Position numbers and translations under genes: made by a program
Notes under the pieces: model-generated
What the model saw: only the letters and a program-made list of their open reading frames with translations
What the model was told of the DNA's origin: nothing
Databases searched by the model: none
NCBI RefSeq assembly: GCF_963678975.1
Contig: NC_089273.1
Coordinates: 5,782,507-5,846,506 of the forward strand
Source: Dysidea avara
Taxonomy: Eukaryota > Porifera > Demospongiae > Dictyoceratida > Dysideidae
Direction: 5' to 3'
DNA: 64,000 bases
In this document: positions 35,522 through 48,000 of the stretch, piece by piece
Position numbering within the stretch: the first letter of the stretch is position 1
How the letters are laid out: every line of letters starts with the position of its first letter

Positions 35522-36603
35522 TATACTGTGTCACAGTCTGAGTAGATGAACTGATGTGACAATTTTGTGATCACAGAGTGGTCAGGCATGTTCCAGCCAC
35601 AAGGACGAGTCAGTACAAGAAATCTCAGTTCAGTAGTGTTGAGTTGAAGAATCTATGGTTGAAACATCCCTATGTGTGGGTTGTATGACATGTGATGCCG
35701 AAGTCCCACAATGCATCAATAACAGGCATGGAGCAATTGTTGGCTAAAATGATAAGCTATTCTATATGCATACTGATAGAATTAATAACTGTATCTACCC
35801 ATGCCATGCACTTGAAAACAGCAATTTGATGAATGCATGTATCAACCCCTGCAGGCTGTTCACTGGGTACCCATAAATTAAATATCTTCCTACGCCCTTG
35901 AATCCACCTAATACACACCACAACTATAATGCTGGCTTGTGTACAGATAATCAAGTATCAACCCATTTCTGTCTACGGTAATATAACGTAAAGCTGCTAC
36001 GCACCACAAAATAAATTACAAAATTGGACAGACAGATGCTAGCACTGAGGTTGCTCTAGTTGAAAATTTAGACTACATGGTGCTATGTATGCAGGTAATG
36101 ACTGCAACAACTTATTATATGTATCAACTATCCTAAGCTCCCTACTTAGGACACTTCAATTTGTCTCCATATAAATTAGAGTCCCAAGGTATTTGTTGTT
36201 ATAGACTATGTATGATCTAGGGCATGGTACTCTCATTCATATACACAACAGATACTTATTTTTAGAGAAAAAAAATGTATACCTTATATGGTTGTATAAA
36301 AACTGCAAATTCCTGTCCTGACTATAAGCTGGGGGTATCCAGCATATTTGGAAAATAAACACCTGGTCTCTAATTGAGGCCCATGCTAGCAAAAGATTCT
36401 ACTGGTAGTAGCTTTAATTCCTTCCCTTTTCCTTCAAACCTACTATCATTAAGTTTAAAGCCATCTGTGGGGCTAAAAGTAATCACATGTGTAGTCTGCG
36501 CGAGTCTGGGTGAATGCAGATAGCAACTCATTTTTAAGCCTTGACTATAGTTTTTTATGTTGCCAACACACTGTATAAATGTTCTCTCTGCTTATCATTA
36601 CAG
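35522..36603. other. No feature recognised
   Basis: AT-rich spacer without supported coding sequence or terminal repeats. Confidence 0.4.
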
Positions 36604-36789
36604 TAATGGCATTCTACCATGGCTTGAATTTAATTCCAGGAATGACTCAGATCTATCCAAAATGAATGCCCTGTCTCAAAAAAGGCCCTATTTATTGGTC
36701 TGGGAAGGAAATAAAAGACTGAGCTTTTATACAAGGCAATATGGTATGCACTTTATGCTGAATGCTCATGTGAAGGGAATGCCTGAGAG
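36604..36789 (+). other. Isolated candidate exon, 62 codons
   Basis: 186 bp between a pyrimidine-rich TTATCATTACAG acceptor and a GTAAG donor, one open frame: NGILPWLEFNSRNDSD onward through VWEGNKRLSFYTRQYGMHF to MPER. Enters in phase 2 and leaves in phase 2. Composition and both splice sites look genuine, but I recognise no family and cannot place its neighbours; it may belong to a plus-strand gene with exons further upstream. Confidence 0.45.
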
Positions 36790-37082
36790 GTAAGACTATT
36801 GTTTTGGCTATTATAAAAGCAAGTTCTTATGTAAAGTACACAACATATATATACTTGTAAAGATATTTTGCTTTAGAATGGTTTATCATATACCCAGTAC
36901 ATTCAATGGTTTCAATTTTTTATAAGACCATTGTACATGTCATTATATGAGCTATAGTTGTTTCACTAGTATTTATACATGTACAGAATATTATTACTTA
37001 CATCAGAATTCAATGACTTCTCAATTCTGTAGTATCTTTCGCAGCCTATGACAGAACTAGTAGCTTGCAGGAGATGTTCAGA

Positions 37083-37540
37083 TAAAGGCTGTGATCTTAA
37101 AGTTACACGATCCTGACATCGCTAAGTAACCGGTGCTCTCACCACTTGGCTATGTTGCTTTGGGAAAGTTTACCAGTAAGCTTATAGTAGAGGGGTAGCT
37201 ATTTATACATTGATAAATGCACAACACATTCGACTGGTTGTAATGCATCTATCATTTGTAAACCCCATTACTGGCTAAATAGAAGAAGTATGGGTGGGGG
37301 AGGGGTTTAGAGCGTAGCTTGGGCTTTTGACTCAGGGATTAAATAACTCATGTATATATTCATGAGTGCAAACTAGCCATGTAGACTATAACCTGCACAA
37401 ATTTGTACACATGACATCTGTCGACTATGGCAGGGATTAGTGGGGGAATCACAGATTAGACAAACCTCTATACCCAGTTGTGGGGCTTTTGCTCTTCCAA
37501 CACTGGAATGGGAGTAAGGGCTTAACAATGATAGGTACAT
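37083..37540 (-). repeat. Dispersed repeat with tRNA-like segment, copy 2
   Basis: Reverse-complement relative of 31577-32063. On the minus strand it reads ATAGCCAAGTGGTGAGAGCA then CCGGTTACTTAGCGATGTCA, a tRNA-like 5' half with box A resemblance. A matching box B is weak. Confidence 0.6.
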
Positions 37541-37803
37541 ATTCTATAATAAAATGATAGCTACCTAGCTATAAGCTACAAGCTCAAAGCCATAGAATAA
37601 TGAGGTAATAATGATCATTCATTGTGTTGGCATGAAAGTACGCACACACTACCTAGTAGCTAGCTACACAAATAAGTTAGTTAGGCCCTTATTTGGTGAT
37701 TATTAGTTTCTCATCCACCGCCTGTATCCTTCTTAAGCTACCGCATGGTAAGCCATTATTTACTCTGCGCATGCTCAGAAGAATACCTGATACCAAACTG
37801 TTA

Positions 37804-38357
37804 CAGAAAATTGCATTGTCTTTGCAACAACCGGCCATGCGCGGTTTGAGCATGCGCGTGTTTTGAATAATAAAACGCGCGCAATACTGCGGTTTTCCAA
37901 GTCCTTGCAATGCAAAGCGTCATGCGCTAATATTGTGTCAGTATGCGCAGTTCTTTAAATGTAAGTAACTACACCTGTATAATGTTCTGTAGTTGTCGTT
38001 GTATGCGTAAGCATGTTTAAAGTCCTGTGAGTCAGTAGTCGTCACTGAAAATCCGCTGTTGAACAACTGCGCACGCACATACTTGTATAGCGCATGACGC
38101 TTTGCATTGCAAGAACTTGGAAAACCGCAGTACCGGGTATAACAGTCCGCAGGTATCGAAGCCGTTCAATTCAGCGTCAGTTAAATCATTGTATAGCCGG
38201 AATTATACACACTTTTACGGCAAGTATACCAGGAATGGTAGGATCATCACTAGTTAGCAAATACCAAAACCCTGTATTGCACGCATTTTATTATTCAAAA
38301 CACGCGCATGCTCAAACCGCGCATGGCCGGTAGTTGCAAAGACAATGCAATTTTCTG
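37804..38357. mobile_element. Tc1/mariner-like MITE, second copy, with nested insertion
   Basis: Same long TIRs as 27121-27408 (CAGAAAATTGCATTGTC..), flanked by TA at 37802-37803 and 38358-38359, in opposite orientation. It is enlarged by a 244-bp insertion at 37887-38130. Confidence 0.9.
37887..38130. mobile_element. Nested 244-bp MITE, CTGCGGTTTTCCAAG ends, TA target
   Basis: Long inverted ends (CTGCGGTTTTCCAAG..TTGCAATGCAAAGCG) with TA duplicated at 37885-37886 and 38131-38132. The 27121-27408 copy gives the empty site (reverse complement CACAATAGCGGGTATAAC). Confidence 0.92.
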
Positions 38358-39028
38358 TATAATTTTTGTTGATGAACGCTACAATGCGCTATATATCACA
38401 GGAGAACTGTTGTTTTCCTTAGCAAATTACTGCAGTGCCAGTTGCAATCGTGCTCTATCGACTTCATCAAAGCAGGCTTTCAGTTGACTGTCGAAAAACA
38501 GTTGGTGATCACGAAAATTAGAATCAGCTGGTGAAGGAAATGTTTGTAGTAAGAAAGAAAGACAATTTGGACAAGGTCTGTACATCAGTGTGTTAATATT
38601 ATAAAATAATGGCATAATGGTAATACCCTCCCGCCCGCATCATAATAATTAGAAAGGCTGGATGAGAAACTAATAATCACCGAATAGGGGCCTTACCGAG
38701 AAGTTATCCATAGATCACCAGTGAGGTAGCTAATCGTACTGTTAGTCTAGTGAGGGTCCACTGTAGTAGCTAGCCACATGGTACTCCGCGGTCAGATCTC
38801 TGTCAAGTATCGGGTTCACCATTCTGGGGCGCGCAATTTTAATACTGAATCAGTGACTGCTGAGATAAATGCACATATACAAATAAATAACGTAAATTTA
38901 TGTACATTACAATTTACGGAATGCTAACGTCCTGTCCTTAGAATATCGTGGATTGCGCATCCGTGGTCATTTAAGCGTTTTGGGGCCATGGTCACACGTG
39001 ATTAATAACCAATCACATTGAAGTAGCA

Positions 39029-39988
39029 ATGCCCTGGTCTTATTCAAATGATTTACGGTGGCGCATTGTCTGGCATCATGTTTGTTTAAGAAAGCCAGCT
39101 GAAGATGTGGCCAAAACACTTTTTGTTAGCGAAAGAACTGTGTTGAGGTATGCTGAGAGGTTTAACGCTACGGGTCAGGTGGAAAAAACAGTACGACGAA
39201 ATGGTTGCTGTTCTAAACTGAGCGAAAGCGATAAATACCTTTTAATTGACCTCATATTGTCTAATCCAGGAATATTTCTGAGAGAACTACAAGCAGAATT
39301 TCAGAAGGCAGGATGTCACGTTGATGTATCTACCATATGTCGTGCAGTGAATAAAATTGGGCTCAGTCGACAGAAGATTACACACATAGCTTTACAAAGA
39401 TCAGAGTTACTGAGGGCACAGTTCATTGCTGAAATGTCTGCATTTGATCCAGCAATGATTTTATGGATAGACGAAACAGGCTGTGATAGGAGGAATGCAC
39501 TGCGTCAATATGGGTATGGCATTCGAGGTATTGCTCCTCAGGACCACCAGCTGCAGCTCAGGGGAGTACGTTACTCTGCTATAGGCATACTATCAATGGA
39601 TGGTGTGCAGGATGTGTACACATTACAGAAAATACTGTCAATGGAGATACCTTTTTGGACTTTTTGTATACCCAGCTGCTGCCTCTTGATGCCATTTGAT
39701 GGAATTAATCATAATTCCATAGTCGTTTTGGACAACGCTTCCATTCACCATACCGATGCTGCTGTGAATGCCATTTGTGGTGTTGGAGCCTTGGTCAGGT
39801 TCTTACCACCTTATTCACCAGACTTAAACCCAATAGAGTGTGTTTTTGGAAAAGTTAAACAGTTTCTGCAAGCAAATAACTTATTCCTGAGTACATCACT
39901 GTCGATAGCAAGCATATTACTGATGGCATTTCAGTCAGTTACAGTGGATAATTGTAGACAATATATAAAGTTTTCTGGATACGTCTAA
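39029..39988 (+). CDS. DD34E Tc1/IS630-family transposase
   Basis: 319 residues, single exon, intact. Residues about 8-60 form a helix-turn-helix DNA-binding region (DLRWRIV.., VAKTLFVSERTVLRYAERF) typical of IS630/Tc1 transposases. The DDE_3-type catalytic triad is visible as D148 in LWIDETG, D235 in VVLDNASIH and E270 in SPDLNPIE, with 34 residues between the second and third, i.e. DD34E. It would cut and paste the element by acting on the flanking inverted repeats. Start: first ATG after the CCAAT box. It lies convergent to the accessory gene, with 156 bp between the stops. Confidence 0.93.
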   Translation: MPWSYSNDLRWRIVWHHVCLRKPAEDVAKTLFVSERTVLRYAERFNATGQVEKTVRRNGCCSKLSESDKYLLIDLILSNPGIFLRELQAEFQKAGCHVDVSTICRAVNKIGLSRQKITHIALQRSELLRAQFIAEMSAFDPAMILWIDETGCDRRNALRQYGYGIRGIAPQDHQLQLRGVRYSAIGILSMDGVQDVYTLQKILSMEIPFWTFCIPSCCLLMPFDGINHNSIVVLDNASIHHTDAAVNAICGVGALVRFLPPYSPDLNPIECVFGKVKQFLQANNLFLSTSLSIASILLMAFQSVTVDNCRQYIKFSGYV

Positions 39989-40144
39989 GAATATCATGCA
40001 CAACTGATAACTTCAATTTTTCATTGACATGTATTTCAACTTTACTGATTAGAAGATACAAAAGCTACAGTGACATGTGCATACATACGCATGCACACAT
40101 TCATATTAAAATCATGAATTACGGGTGAAGTCTTGAACATAAAG

Positions 40145-41305
40145 TTAAGGTTTCAGCTTTGTAAGTTGGTCCAATATAGGTTTCTTCTGTTCAATAAATT
40201 CGGATTGTGTGATAGCACCACAATCAAATAGCTGATACAGATCTCGTAACTGTTGTAGGTAACTGGCCCTCAAGTTAGCCACTTTCCCTGGTGAGATTGA
40301 TGTTGATGTGCATAAATCAGGCTTGTTAGGAGCAGCACTAATTGAAGTGATATTCTTTGCCATTTCTGACATGGCATTTGTCAGGGCGTGTACAGTACTA
40401 TTACTGTTTGATGACTTCTGGCAACCACAGAATGCTGGAATGCCAGGTGGATCATCCAAAGACCTGTTATAATGTACAACTATACATAACACACCACATT
40501 ATACTAACTACCACATGCACACTTACTTGTGAGTACCAACATCAACCATTTCCCCCCAGAGTCTGTACTGAATGTTAGTAAATCTAGTTCCATGCCTTTC
40601 CCGTAACTGTGAGATTACAGATTCCACTCTCTTGTTCTTTTCTTCAAGTGCACTTAATTTCTTGTGCTTCTTTTTCTGTGGCAAAGGATCATCACTGTCA
40701 CTGCTATGTTCATTTTGCTTTGGTGCATAACACCACAAGGTGACACTCTCTTCGTTCATACCACATTTCCATACCTCATCGATGTCAGCTGAGGAACATA
40801 TGGTCAGTTTGCTACCACCTTTTAGGTACCCTATTGAACAATCCGGGTCAGCTGAAATTAAACTTGCTCCAAACTGCTTTCTCAACTCCGTTCGCATCAA
40901 AGTTGGTGTTAAAATGGCTTCTTTAGTCACTCCTCTAAGAACAAAAGTCTCAAAGTCCTTTTTCTTTAGTGGGTTGAATATTTTAACATTAAAATTCAAC
41001 GTGGGTTTTACTGGTGTATTCACTGGCACAAGAGGACTGCGACTAGTAACAGCTGTGACTGGAGGAGTATTTCTTGACTCTGGCGCTTGACTGAGTAGCT
41101 GTAACAACATTGGCAAAGAATTCTGAGTAGGTGGCGGGTTTCTTGGGGTAACAACAGGTGCATTATTGGACACCGGCACTGTCACAGTTTTGCCATGCTC
41201 ACTGGACGTCACTGTGGTGTTCCTTGCTCCCACCACATTCACAACTGTTGTGACCGTAGGCGTACTATTACCACCGAGATTACCGCCAGTATTTTCCGCG
41301 GACAT
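40145..41305 (-). CDS. Transposon accessory protein, two exons
   Basis: Exon 1 is 41305-40527 and exon 2 is 40463-40145, with a 63-bp intron (donor GTAAGT, acceptor TTATAACAG). The join reads GTHK-SLDDPP and gives 365 residues. N-terminal 90 residues are Thr/Pro/Asn-rich, low complexity. About 105-215 look globular (FNVKIFNPLKKKDFETFVLR, then ELRKQFG, DCSIGYLKGGSKL). A basic stretch QKKKHKKL follows, probably a nuclear signal, then RYRLWGEMVDVG. The C-terminus is helical (LRDLYQLFDCGAITQSEF). I recall similar uncharacterised proteins in sponge and cnidarian genomes; the family role is unknown. Placement between TIRs beside a transposase suggests a transposition cofactor or DNA-binding protein. 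Confidence 0.8.
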
Positions 41306-41439
41306 TCTGCCACACCAAGACTTGCGCCAAGATCCAGTTGATCTCGTGCCTCAAACAAATTTCATTGGCTATTTTTGATTTCCCTAAACTTTCAAATGAC
41401 CACGGATGCGCAATCCCCGATACAGTACAAGGACAACGT

Positions 41440-41750
41440 CAGGCCTGTCAAGTCACGCGCAATCACACGCATTCAACCTTTTTCTCACACCCACAGTCAT
41501 AATCTCACACAATTCGAAAGTTTCCTCAGCAGTAGGCACTCCTTGGGAAAACTTAGAGGTGTGTATTATTTAGAGTAATACGACTGGTGTCGTGATCCGT
41601 AGATTCAAATATGGATATTGCCACCACGTAGCACGAAGTAATGGGACATAACCAGAAATTATCAGACAGGAGACTTCATAGTTTTGGGTGACCTCAAAAT
41701 GTCATTATTTTATACCAGCAGTTTTCTGAAGTCGAGATTAGTTGCACGTG
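41440..41750. other. Spacer upstream of the RhoGEF 5' exons
   Basis: Between the transposon end and the candidate start codon at 41751. It may contain the plus-strand promoter; no specific element is assigned. Confidence 0.3.
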
Positions 41751-43160
41751 ATGGCGGCATGGGATGGTGAAACGATTGTTGGCAGAAATGAATCTGCATT
41801 GAAAAGTTCAGAGATGTGTATGGATAAATAATTGTACAAGGATTGTATGCAGTTCTCAGTGAATGGGATTATGGTAGTGCACAAGATACCATCCAGAAAG
41901 TACAGTTTATCAAGGTAGGATTAGGCCACTCCAAATAAATTTTCTGTTTCCCGTCCACCGTCCGCATCTGGTTACTATCAGATCTAAATATTCCATTATT
42001 CCGCATTCTTCCATTATTTTCTGGTTATTCTTGCATTCTGTAAAGGCTCAATAAAAGCCATCTTGTAGCTAACAGTGTCAGCTCACGTATCAGCAATGCT
42101 ATGAAATCAGCAAAATTCACGATTTTTGTTATTTTTTCGACTGAAAATGAAGGTACATGTATTAAGCATGCTTTTATGCAGTTTTTATGGCTGTGCCAGA
42201 CAAATAATGGCTTGAATGGCTGCCAATCTTATAATGAAATAATGGAAATGGACCGCCTGCTTGCATGCAAATATGCCTGAATCCAGGACGGGAAACAGAA
42301 TTTATTTGGAGTGGCCTTTGCTAGTTCACTAGTTCAGATACCACACCCATAATATATTATTTTGTAATATAACCACACGTAGATGTAGCTAGTTATAGAA
42401 TAGCTAGCCACAGTACAGTGTTAATGTATTGGTTAACAATTTTGCTATAACTAGCACAGGGAAACCATGCTGATATAATGACATGGAATCCTAGCCCAGT
42501 GGCGGATCTAGGATTTTTAAAAGGGGGTTTCTGAAAATTGGCATAGCTGAATAAGGCATCTGATGACATTTCTCTAGAAAAGTTTGAGATTTTAGAAGCT
42601 CTGAAATTGGATTTTAGGCTACTTTTAGTTAGCAATTACAATAAATCCAACGTTTTAAACTGTAAATACTACTAGTAAAGGACAAAGATGGTGACTATAA
42701 GTTGTAGCTCTGATTGCTCTATTAGAGTAGGTACTTGACTGCTCTATTAGAGTATCTCGATCGTTTTTAATACAGTGGGAGATGAAAAGTGAAGTGTTGC
42801 TGAGGGTTTAATAGCTATAAATAGTGTCAGTTAAGTGCAGCTACACTGGAATACAGTGGTTTATAGTTGTTTGATATAACAAATTGTCAGTACAACAATG
42901 TTTATGTATTTAGACTACCACTGAACTAAATTTAAAAAGAGGTTTCTGTCGAAACCCCAGAAACCCATCTATATCCGCCACTGTAGCCTGCTAGTTATAA
43001 ATTTGATAGTTGATTGCATGATGTGTCTCCATCATGGTCATAGCTTGGAAGAATCTCACTCATTCTGGATTGTTCAACTTGACAGCCCTGGGACGATGAA
43101 CTTCAGAAGAAAGCACCCCAGCGGTGGAGGAAAAGACACTCCAGAGGGCCAGTCTTCAAG
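41751..43160 (+). CDS. Candidate 5' exons of the RhoGEF gene
   Basis: Three exons chain in phase. Exon 1 (41751-41817) starts at ATGGCGGCATGG: MAAWDGETIVGRNESALKSS. Exon 2 (41853-41914, acceptor GTATGCAG, donor GTAGGA) reads FLSEWDYGSAQDTIQKVQFI. Exon 3 (43086-43160, acceptor CTTGACAG, donor GTATAT) reads PWDDELQKKAPQRWRKRHSR onward to GPVFK. The first intron would be only 35 nt, the weak point of the model. Exon 3 ends in phase 0. Two MITEs (41924-42316, 42497-42983) fill the second intron. Linking these exons to the DH-PH part downstream rests only on strand and order; the N-terminal half of the DH domain was not found between them. Confidence 0.4.
41924..42316. mobile_element. MITE with GGCCACTCCAAATAAATT ends
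   Basis: Inverted ends of 31-33 bp (GGCCACTCCAAATAAATT.. CTGTTTCCCGTCC), differing by a 2-bp indel, enclose 393 bp. Target duplication not clear. Confidence 0.93.
42497..42983. mobile_element. CAGTGGCGGATCTAGG MITE, 5-bp TSD
   Basis: Ends CAGTGGCGGAT and ATCCGCCACTG, target TAGCC duplicated at 42492-42496 and 42984-42988. This is the intact relative of the degenerate element inside each array unit (ATTTTTAAAAGGG.., TTTGAGATTTTAGAAGCTC.., AAACCCATCTA). It carries two CTCTATTAGAG cassettes near 42715-42760. Confidence 0.93.
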
Positions 43161-44083
43161 GTATATCCGTATCCAGAGCAAAGTCGATTGTTTCGCTGAA
43201 GGCTTGCTTGGTGAGTCTCCAATAATTTCGCACATGTTTTACTTGAGTTCCAGTTCGAAACTTTGAATCAGTAAAGCATTGCCTTGCTCGTGCTATACGA
43301 AATATATAACACTCAAAGAATGGTCTCGAGACGAAATATAGCACTCAGCTTCTCCTTGTACTATATTTGACTTTCACCCACTCTTTTTGTGCAATACTTT
43401 TCGTACATTATTGTTAATCTTAAGAACACTGTTTCTAATCCTAGCGGTGCTGTTCTTAATCGTGTTTCTCAACTATAGGGACAGATTCCTAATGTTTATA
43501 GTAACAAATACCTGCTAAATAAATATTTGTACCATGGCTGGTGACCGGCTAAATATCCACTTCGTAACTAATACTCAATATATGTATAGGATTGAGAATT
43601 GCTTCCTCGAGCAATGGCTTGTGTATTTTAATTGTAACATGCAAACAAAATTTTAAATCTCAAAAGTGTGCTACAGTAGTTGGGTTTACTGAGAGTCACA
43701 GATATAGAAGTTATAAAGCAACGAGCAGATGGAGAAATTAGTATTAGTGGTCAAGGAATAACAAGTAGTACAACAAGGAAATAGCGAAAAAGTAACAAAA
43801 CAAGAGAGATTGCCTGTACCTACTAATGGACATGTAATTCCTATACATACTTCAGTCTACTACCTATGACTGAATTAGGTATTAAATGTCCATTAGTATA
43901 TCTGCAGGTATATACAGTAGGCAACCTCTCTTGTTTCACTACTTTTTTATTCTTTGATCCCTAATCCAACTTAATGTTTTTGATTTTTCCTTCTGCTTGT
44001 AGTATAATTTACTGCATACGATTTGTTAAATCAAAGACAATTTGGTATTACGTAAATGCTACCACTTATCACCATATCATTAT

Positions 44084-44699
44084 TAGAGTTGCACCGATAA
44101 TCGGTTGAATTATCGGTAACAACCGATATTAGCTAATTTTACAAGTATCGGTATCGGCTACGAAGCGGAAATAACTTGCCGGTTAACCGAAACCCACAAT
44201 CAATTGTTAAGTTGACGACAATGAACAGGTGAAAGTAAAGAAGGTGGTGAATGTAGCAGTAAGTGGTTTGTTGTAACTGTTTTGTAACTATTTGAGTTTG
44301 TTTGTTTGCACAAATGTGGTTGCAAGGCTATAGTAGGCTGTGTATATTTATCGACCGCCCACGCAATTAGTTGATCACTCTTCACAAAGGGTCTGTAGTC
44401 CCACTAAAACACTGTTTGATTAGCTGTTTTATAACTACTTGGCTTCCTTTTCCATGAAAGGAGATACTAGCAAAACTGTGTAAAACATTGTAAAAGTCGG
44501 CCGCCCACGTAATTAATTACATTGATTACATTATCATTACAAATGCAGTTTATACGCATAAACTTTAGGTGATTTTCTGCTCCTCCTCCTCTGTTCTGAA
44601 GAAATGAAGAATATCGGTAAATATCGGCATATCGGTTACAGGAATAGGCAAATAATCGGTATCGGCAAATGTGAAAAAATGCATATCGGTGCAACTCTA
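44084..44699. mobile_element. hAT MITE, TAGAGTTGCACCGATAA ends, 8-bp TSD
   Basis: 616 bp. TAGAGTTGCACCGATA at the left, its reverse complement at the right, and a perfect 8-bp target ATCATTAT at 44076-44083 and 44700-44707. These ends match the widespread animal hAT consensus. Subterminal ATCGGT/ACCGAT motifs repeat many times, likely transposase-binding sites. Confidence 0.95.
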
Positions 44700-45097
44700 A
44701 TCATTATAGTAACTAAATAATCAACTGATCATTTGATGTCTACGAATCTAAACTTCCAAACATGGTTATAGTCTTGTATGCATAGTTTCATGCCCAGACC
44801 CCACCCACTACATTGAACTAAGTTATACTGAAATACACTACCAGGTTATAATGTACATGATGTGATTACAATACTAATAGCTACATGATAATCAGTCAAA
44901 TAACACACATCCAGAGACATATATAAAAGACAGTCACTGGACATTTGCTGTCCAAATAGCCTCTGTGTCTGACAATAACTCAGTTTGCTCAGACATAATG
45001 TCCTAGCTATCAAAAGAATGGATGGAGCCTAAGGATACAGTTTATCTGTTTGATTTATGGCTTGTACTGCTAATCATAACTACCACTTGATTGCTAG

Positions 45098-48000
45098 GAG
45101 ACACTACATTCTTGCAACCCAAGGGGGGTGGTCATGAATGTACTAGGCCTACTCCCATTCAATTAGCAACAGTTGTTAGCTCACAACAACCACCAATGCT
45201 TTGTGCATTGATACAAGTGTTAATGACATTGAAGGCCTTTTTACAGGTAATGCACATTGAATTCATAATTGCATATGTTTATGGCTTCAACATAAGCAGA
45301 GCTTATGATAAGAATTCTCTGTTGTCCTGCCACAATGTCCTGGCAAACCAAAATTGGCCGGACAATTGCCAAAATTGACTGGACATGTAAAAGATGAAGG
45401 CCCAATATGTCCACTATAGCATAGCAAATGAACACTATAGTGGTAAGATGTCACATGCTTACTGCAGCTGTTATGTGGTTACAGTACACCAGAGGGTTGG
45501 CAATGGTACATTTGTGGTCACTCCCTTAGTATCTCCTGGCAACCAAGTGACTGTTATTGTTGATAGCATGCCAGCTCAGCCCTTAGGCTCCTTCCTTGTG
45601 CTTTGATGGGACACTGTGTCTGGACAAATTGCATTATGGTCAGACATCTATGCAATTTGACTGGGACATTGAAAACTGAAACTGTAAACAAACGGAAAAA
45701 CTGAAACTGAAAACTAAAATTGGTCAAAACTTCATATTAACTGGTACCTCTTAACAAAGACCACCTGTATAATAAGACCGCCTCTAATAAGACCACCTCA
45801 TTATAGTAGTCATGTCAAGTAGGTCCAACAAAAAGGCCATTAGGTGTACTCATAATGTAATAAAGTATCAATCAATAGAGGACTTGCACGCGTGAAGCAA
45901 CGGTTGCTAGGCGGACATGTTTTGGGACAACTTTGTATGGTGCATATTGGGTCAGAATTAAGGTGACGAGATTTATTCACTAAGCCCTGGGTATAGTGGC
46001 ACTGGGAATCGGGGCTGGTTTCGAAATAGAGGATCTTATCATTAGCTTTGTGAAATAGGTGGCTAATTAAATTTTTGATACATTACTCACCAATTCTAAC
46101 TTTGTCACCTTTTTTAACGAGCTGGCTGGTATTTACAACACAACTCAACACTGATTTGCTTCATTACAGCCTGTACCAAAACCTGAGAAAACACTTCAGC
46201 CGAAACGCTGTCCCGAAACATGGCCGAGAGCTACAGTTGCTTAGCAATTACAATGATTTACGTCACGCTGCAAGTCCTCTATCAGACAGTACTTAAAAAT
46301 GTTAAAACGACAGCTGCATGGTTGTACATAAGGATATACTATCTTACCATACCAAGACCTAAAGTCCATGGTCATGTCACAATGAAAATGGGGTAGTTGC
46401 ATGCATAATTTACTCCTGGATTTGATAATGGATTTCTTATGAATTGTGCATGATTTAAGAGTTGCATAGTTAAATTAATGATCTTGGACTTTGTGTCTTG
46501 GTAATAGTTAGACACTCGTGATAGGTGTCTTCGAGGATTTAAAAACCTGTCAATAATTACCTGCGCCTCGGTAATTACTGATGTCACCTCAGGTTTTTAA
46601 ATCTTCGAGGATGCTTATTATGTGTGCCTAACAATTATTAAGACACAAGGTCAAGAATCATTAATGTTGATTTTGTAACTATGCAACTCCTAAATCATGC
46701 ACAATAATATTCATGAGAAATCCATTATCAAATTCAATTATGCATGCAATTGCTCCATTTTCATTTGTGACTTGACCATGGACTTTAGGTCTTGGCATGA
46801 TAAGATAGTATAATATCCTTTTGTACAACTCTGCAGCTGTCATTTCAACTTTTAAGTACTGTCTGATTGATTGATACTTTATTACATTATGAGTACACCT
46901 TAACTATATTTTTGGACCTACTTGACATAACTACTATAATGAGGTGGTCTTATTTTAGAGGTGGTCTTTGTTAAGAGGTACCTGTTAATATGAAGTTTTG
47001 ACCAATTTTAGTTTTTCAGTTTCAGTTTTTCAGTTTCAGTTTTCAATTTCCACTGTTTCCAATGTCCCAATTTGACCAGATTTTGTCCGGTGTCCGGACG
47101 TTATCATAAGCTCTGATAAGTGGATTAAATTCACTTTAATCCTTTTCACACCACCATTCCTTAACTGAATTGCGCCTGTTTGCACTAAAAGTGCTGCATC
47201 TTGTTTGATCATATTTTCTTATGCAATAGTGTTAATAATGGCTCCTGTTCATTTTCTAACTGTTACTGCTGTTTTCTCTTCGTCTGGACAGTGATCCAAC
47301 TGAGAAAACACCAATGCCTTAATCACCAATGACAATTGAAAGCTGCGGAATGAAGATTGCGTGCTCAGCGAAAGTGTCGTCAACAAAGAAGAAGGATACT
47401 TTGAAGGCAAGTGAGATGTTGTTTAGATAGGTATGCTCAGTCTTCACAGACTGTATGTTGTACACTTATAACTGGTGTCATAACCTAATATTAATGTAAA
47501 ATCAAGACGCACAGTAGTGTGTTGTACGGCCAAGAAAGCCAGCAACCACACCATGAGTATATTAATAGGAAGAAAGAAACCAGCCTTTTCATGCGTGCAT
47601 AGCTCCATGGCCCCTTCTCCAAAGCACACTATTTTTGCATTATGGCTGTTCCCCAGGTAGGGTACGCCACACAGCGAATTTGATTAAATTCGCAACAACC
47701 ATTTGCGAGATATGGGTATTCTAAGTTTTGTTTTAATTTCTCCGTTTTTTTCTTCTGCCATACGGGGGCTTCGATTTTTTTTTGCACACTTTGCAAAAAT
47801 TGCTATAAAATGCAAACATGGAACGTGATTTCCTTGATCTTTGGCAAAAATGAAGAGCATGTAACGGTGGATTCACGTACCAAGTTTGTTTTGGATCTGA
47901 GGAATATTCAAGGAGTTATGAGTGTTTATTCACGTAAAAAAGATCAAACTTCTGTCACAGCTACAGGATAAACTGGGAAAGAAATAACTTGAAAATTGGT

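Larger units (their letters stand above)
38927..41439. mobile_element. Two-gene Tc1/IS630-type DNA transposon
   Basis: Inverted ends: a 29-bp core 38944-38972 (ATTGCGCATCCGTGGTCATTT in both, one mismatch further out) pairs with 41394-41422, extending with gaps to ACGT at 38927 and 41439. Between them are a plus-strand transposase gene and a convergent minus-strand accessory gene with one small intron. Just inside each end, upstream of each start codon, are CCAAT boxes (ATAACCAATCAC and, on the minus strand, ATAGCCAATGAA), so each TIR probably serves as a promoter. Target duplication is unresolved. Both ORFs are intact, so it may be recently active. Confidence 0.85.

Noticed and set aside
46075-46296. 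73-codon ORF inside the nested MITE
   Set aside because: Spans the MITE end and shows no coding character.
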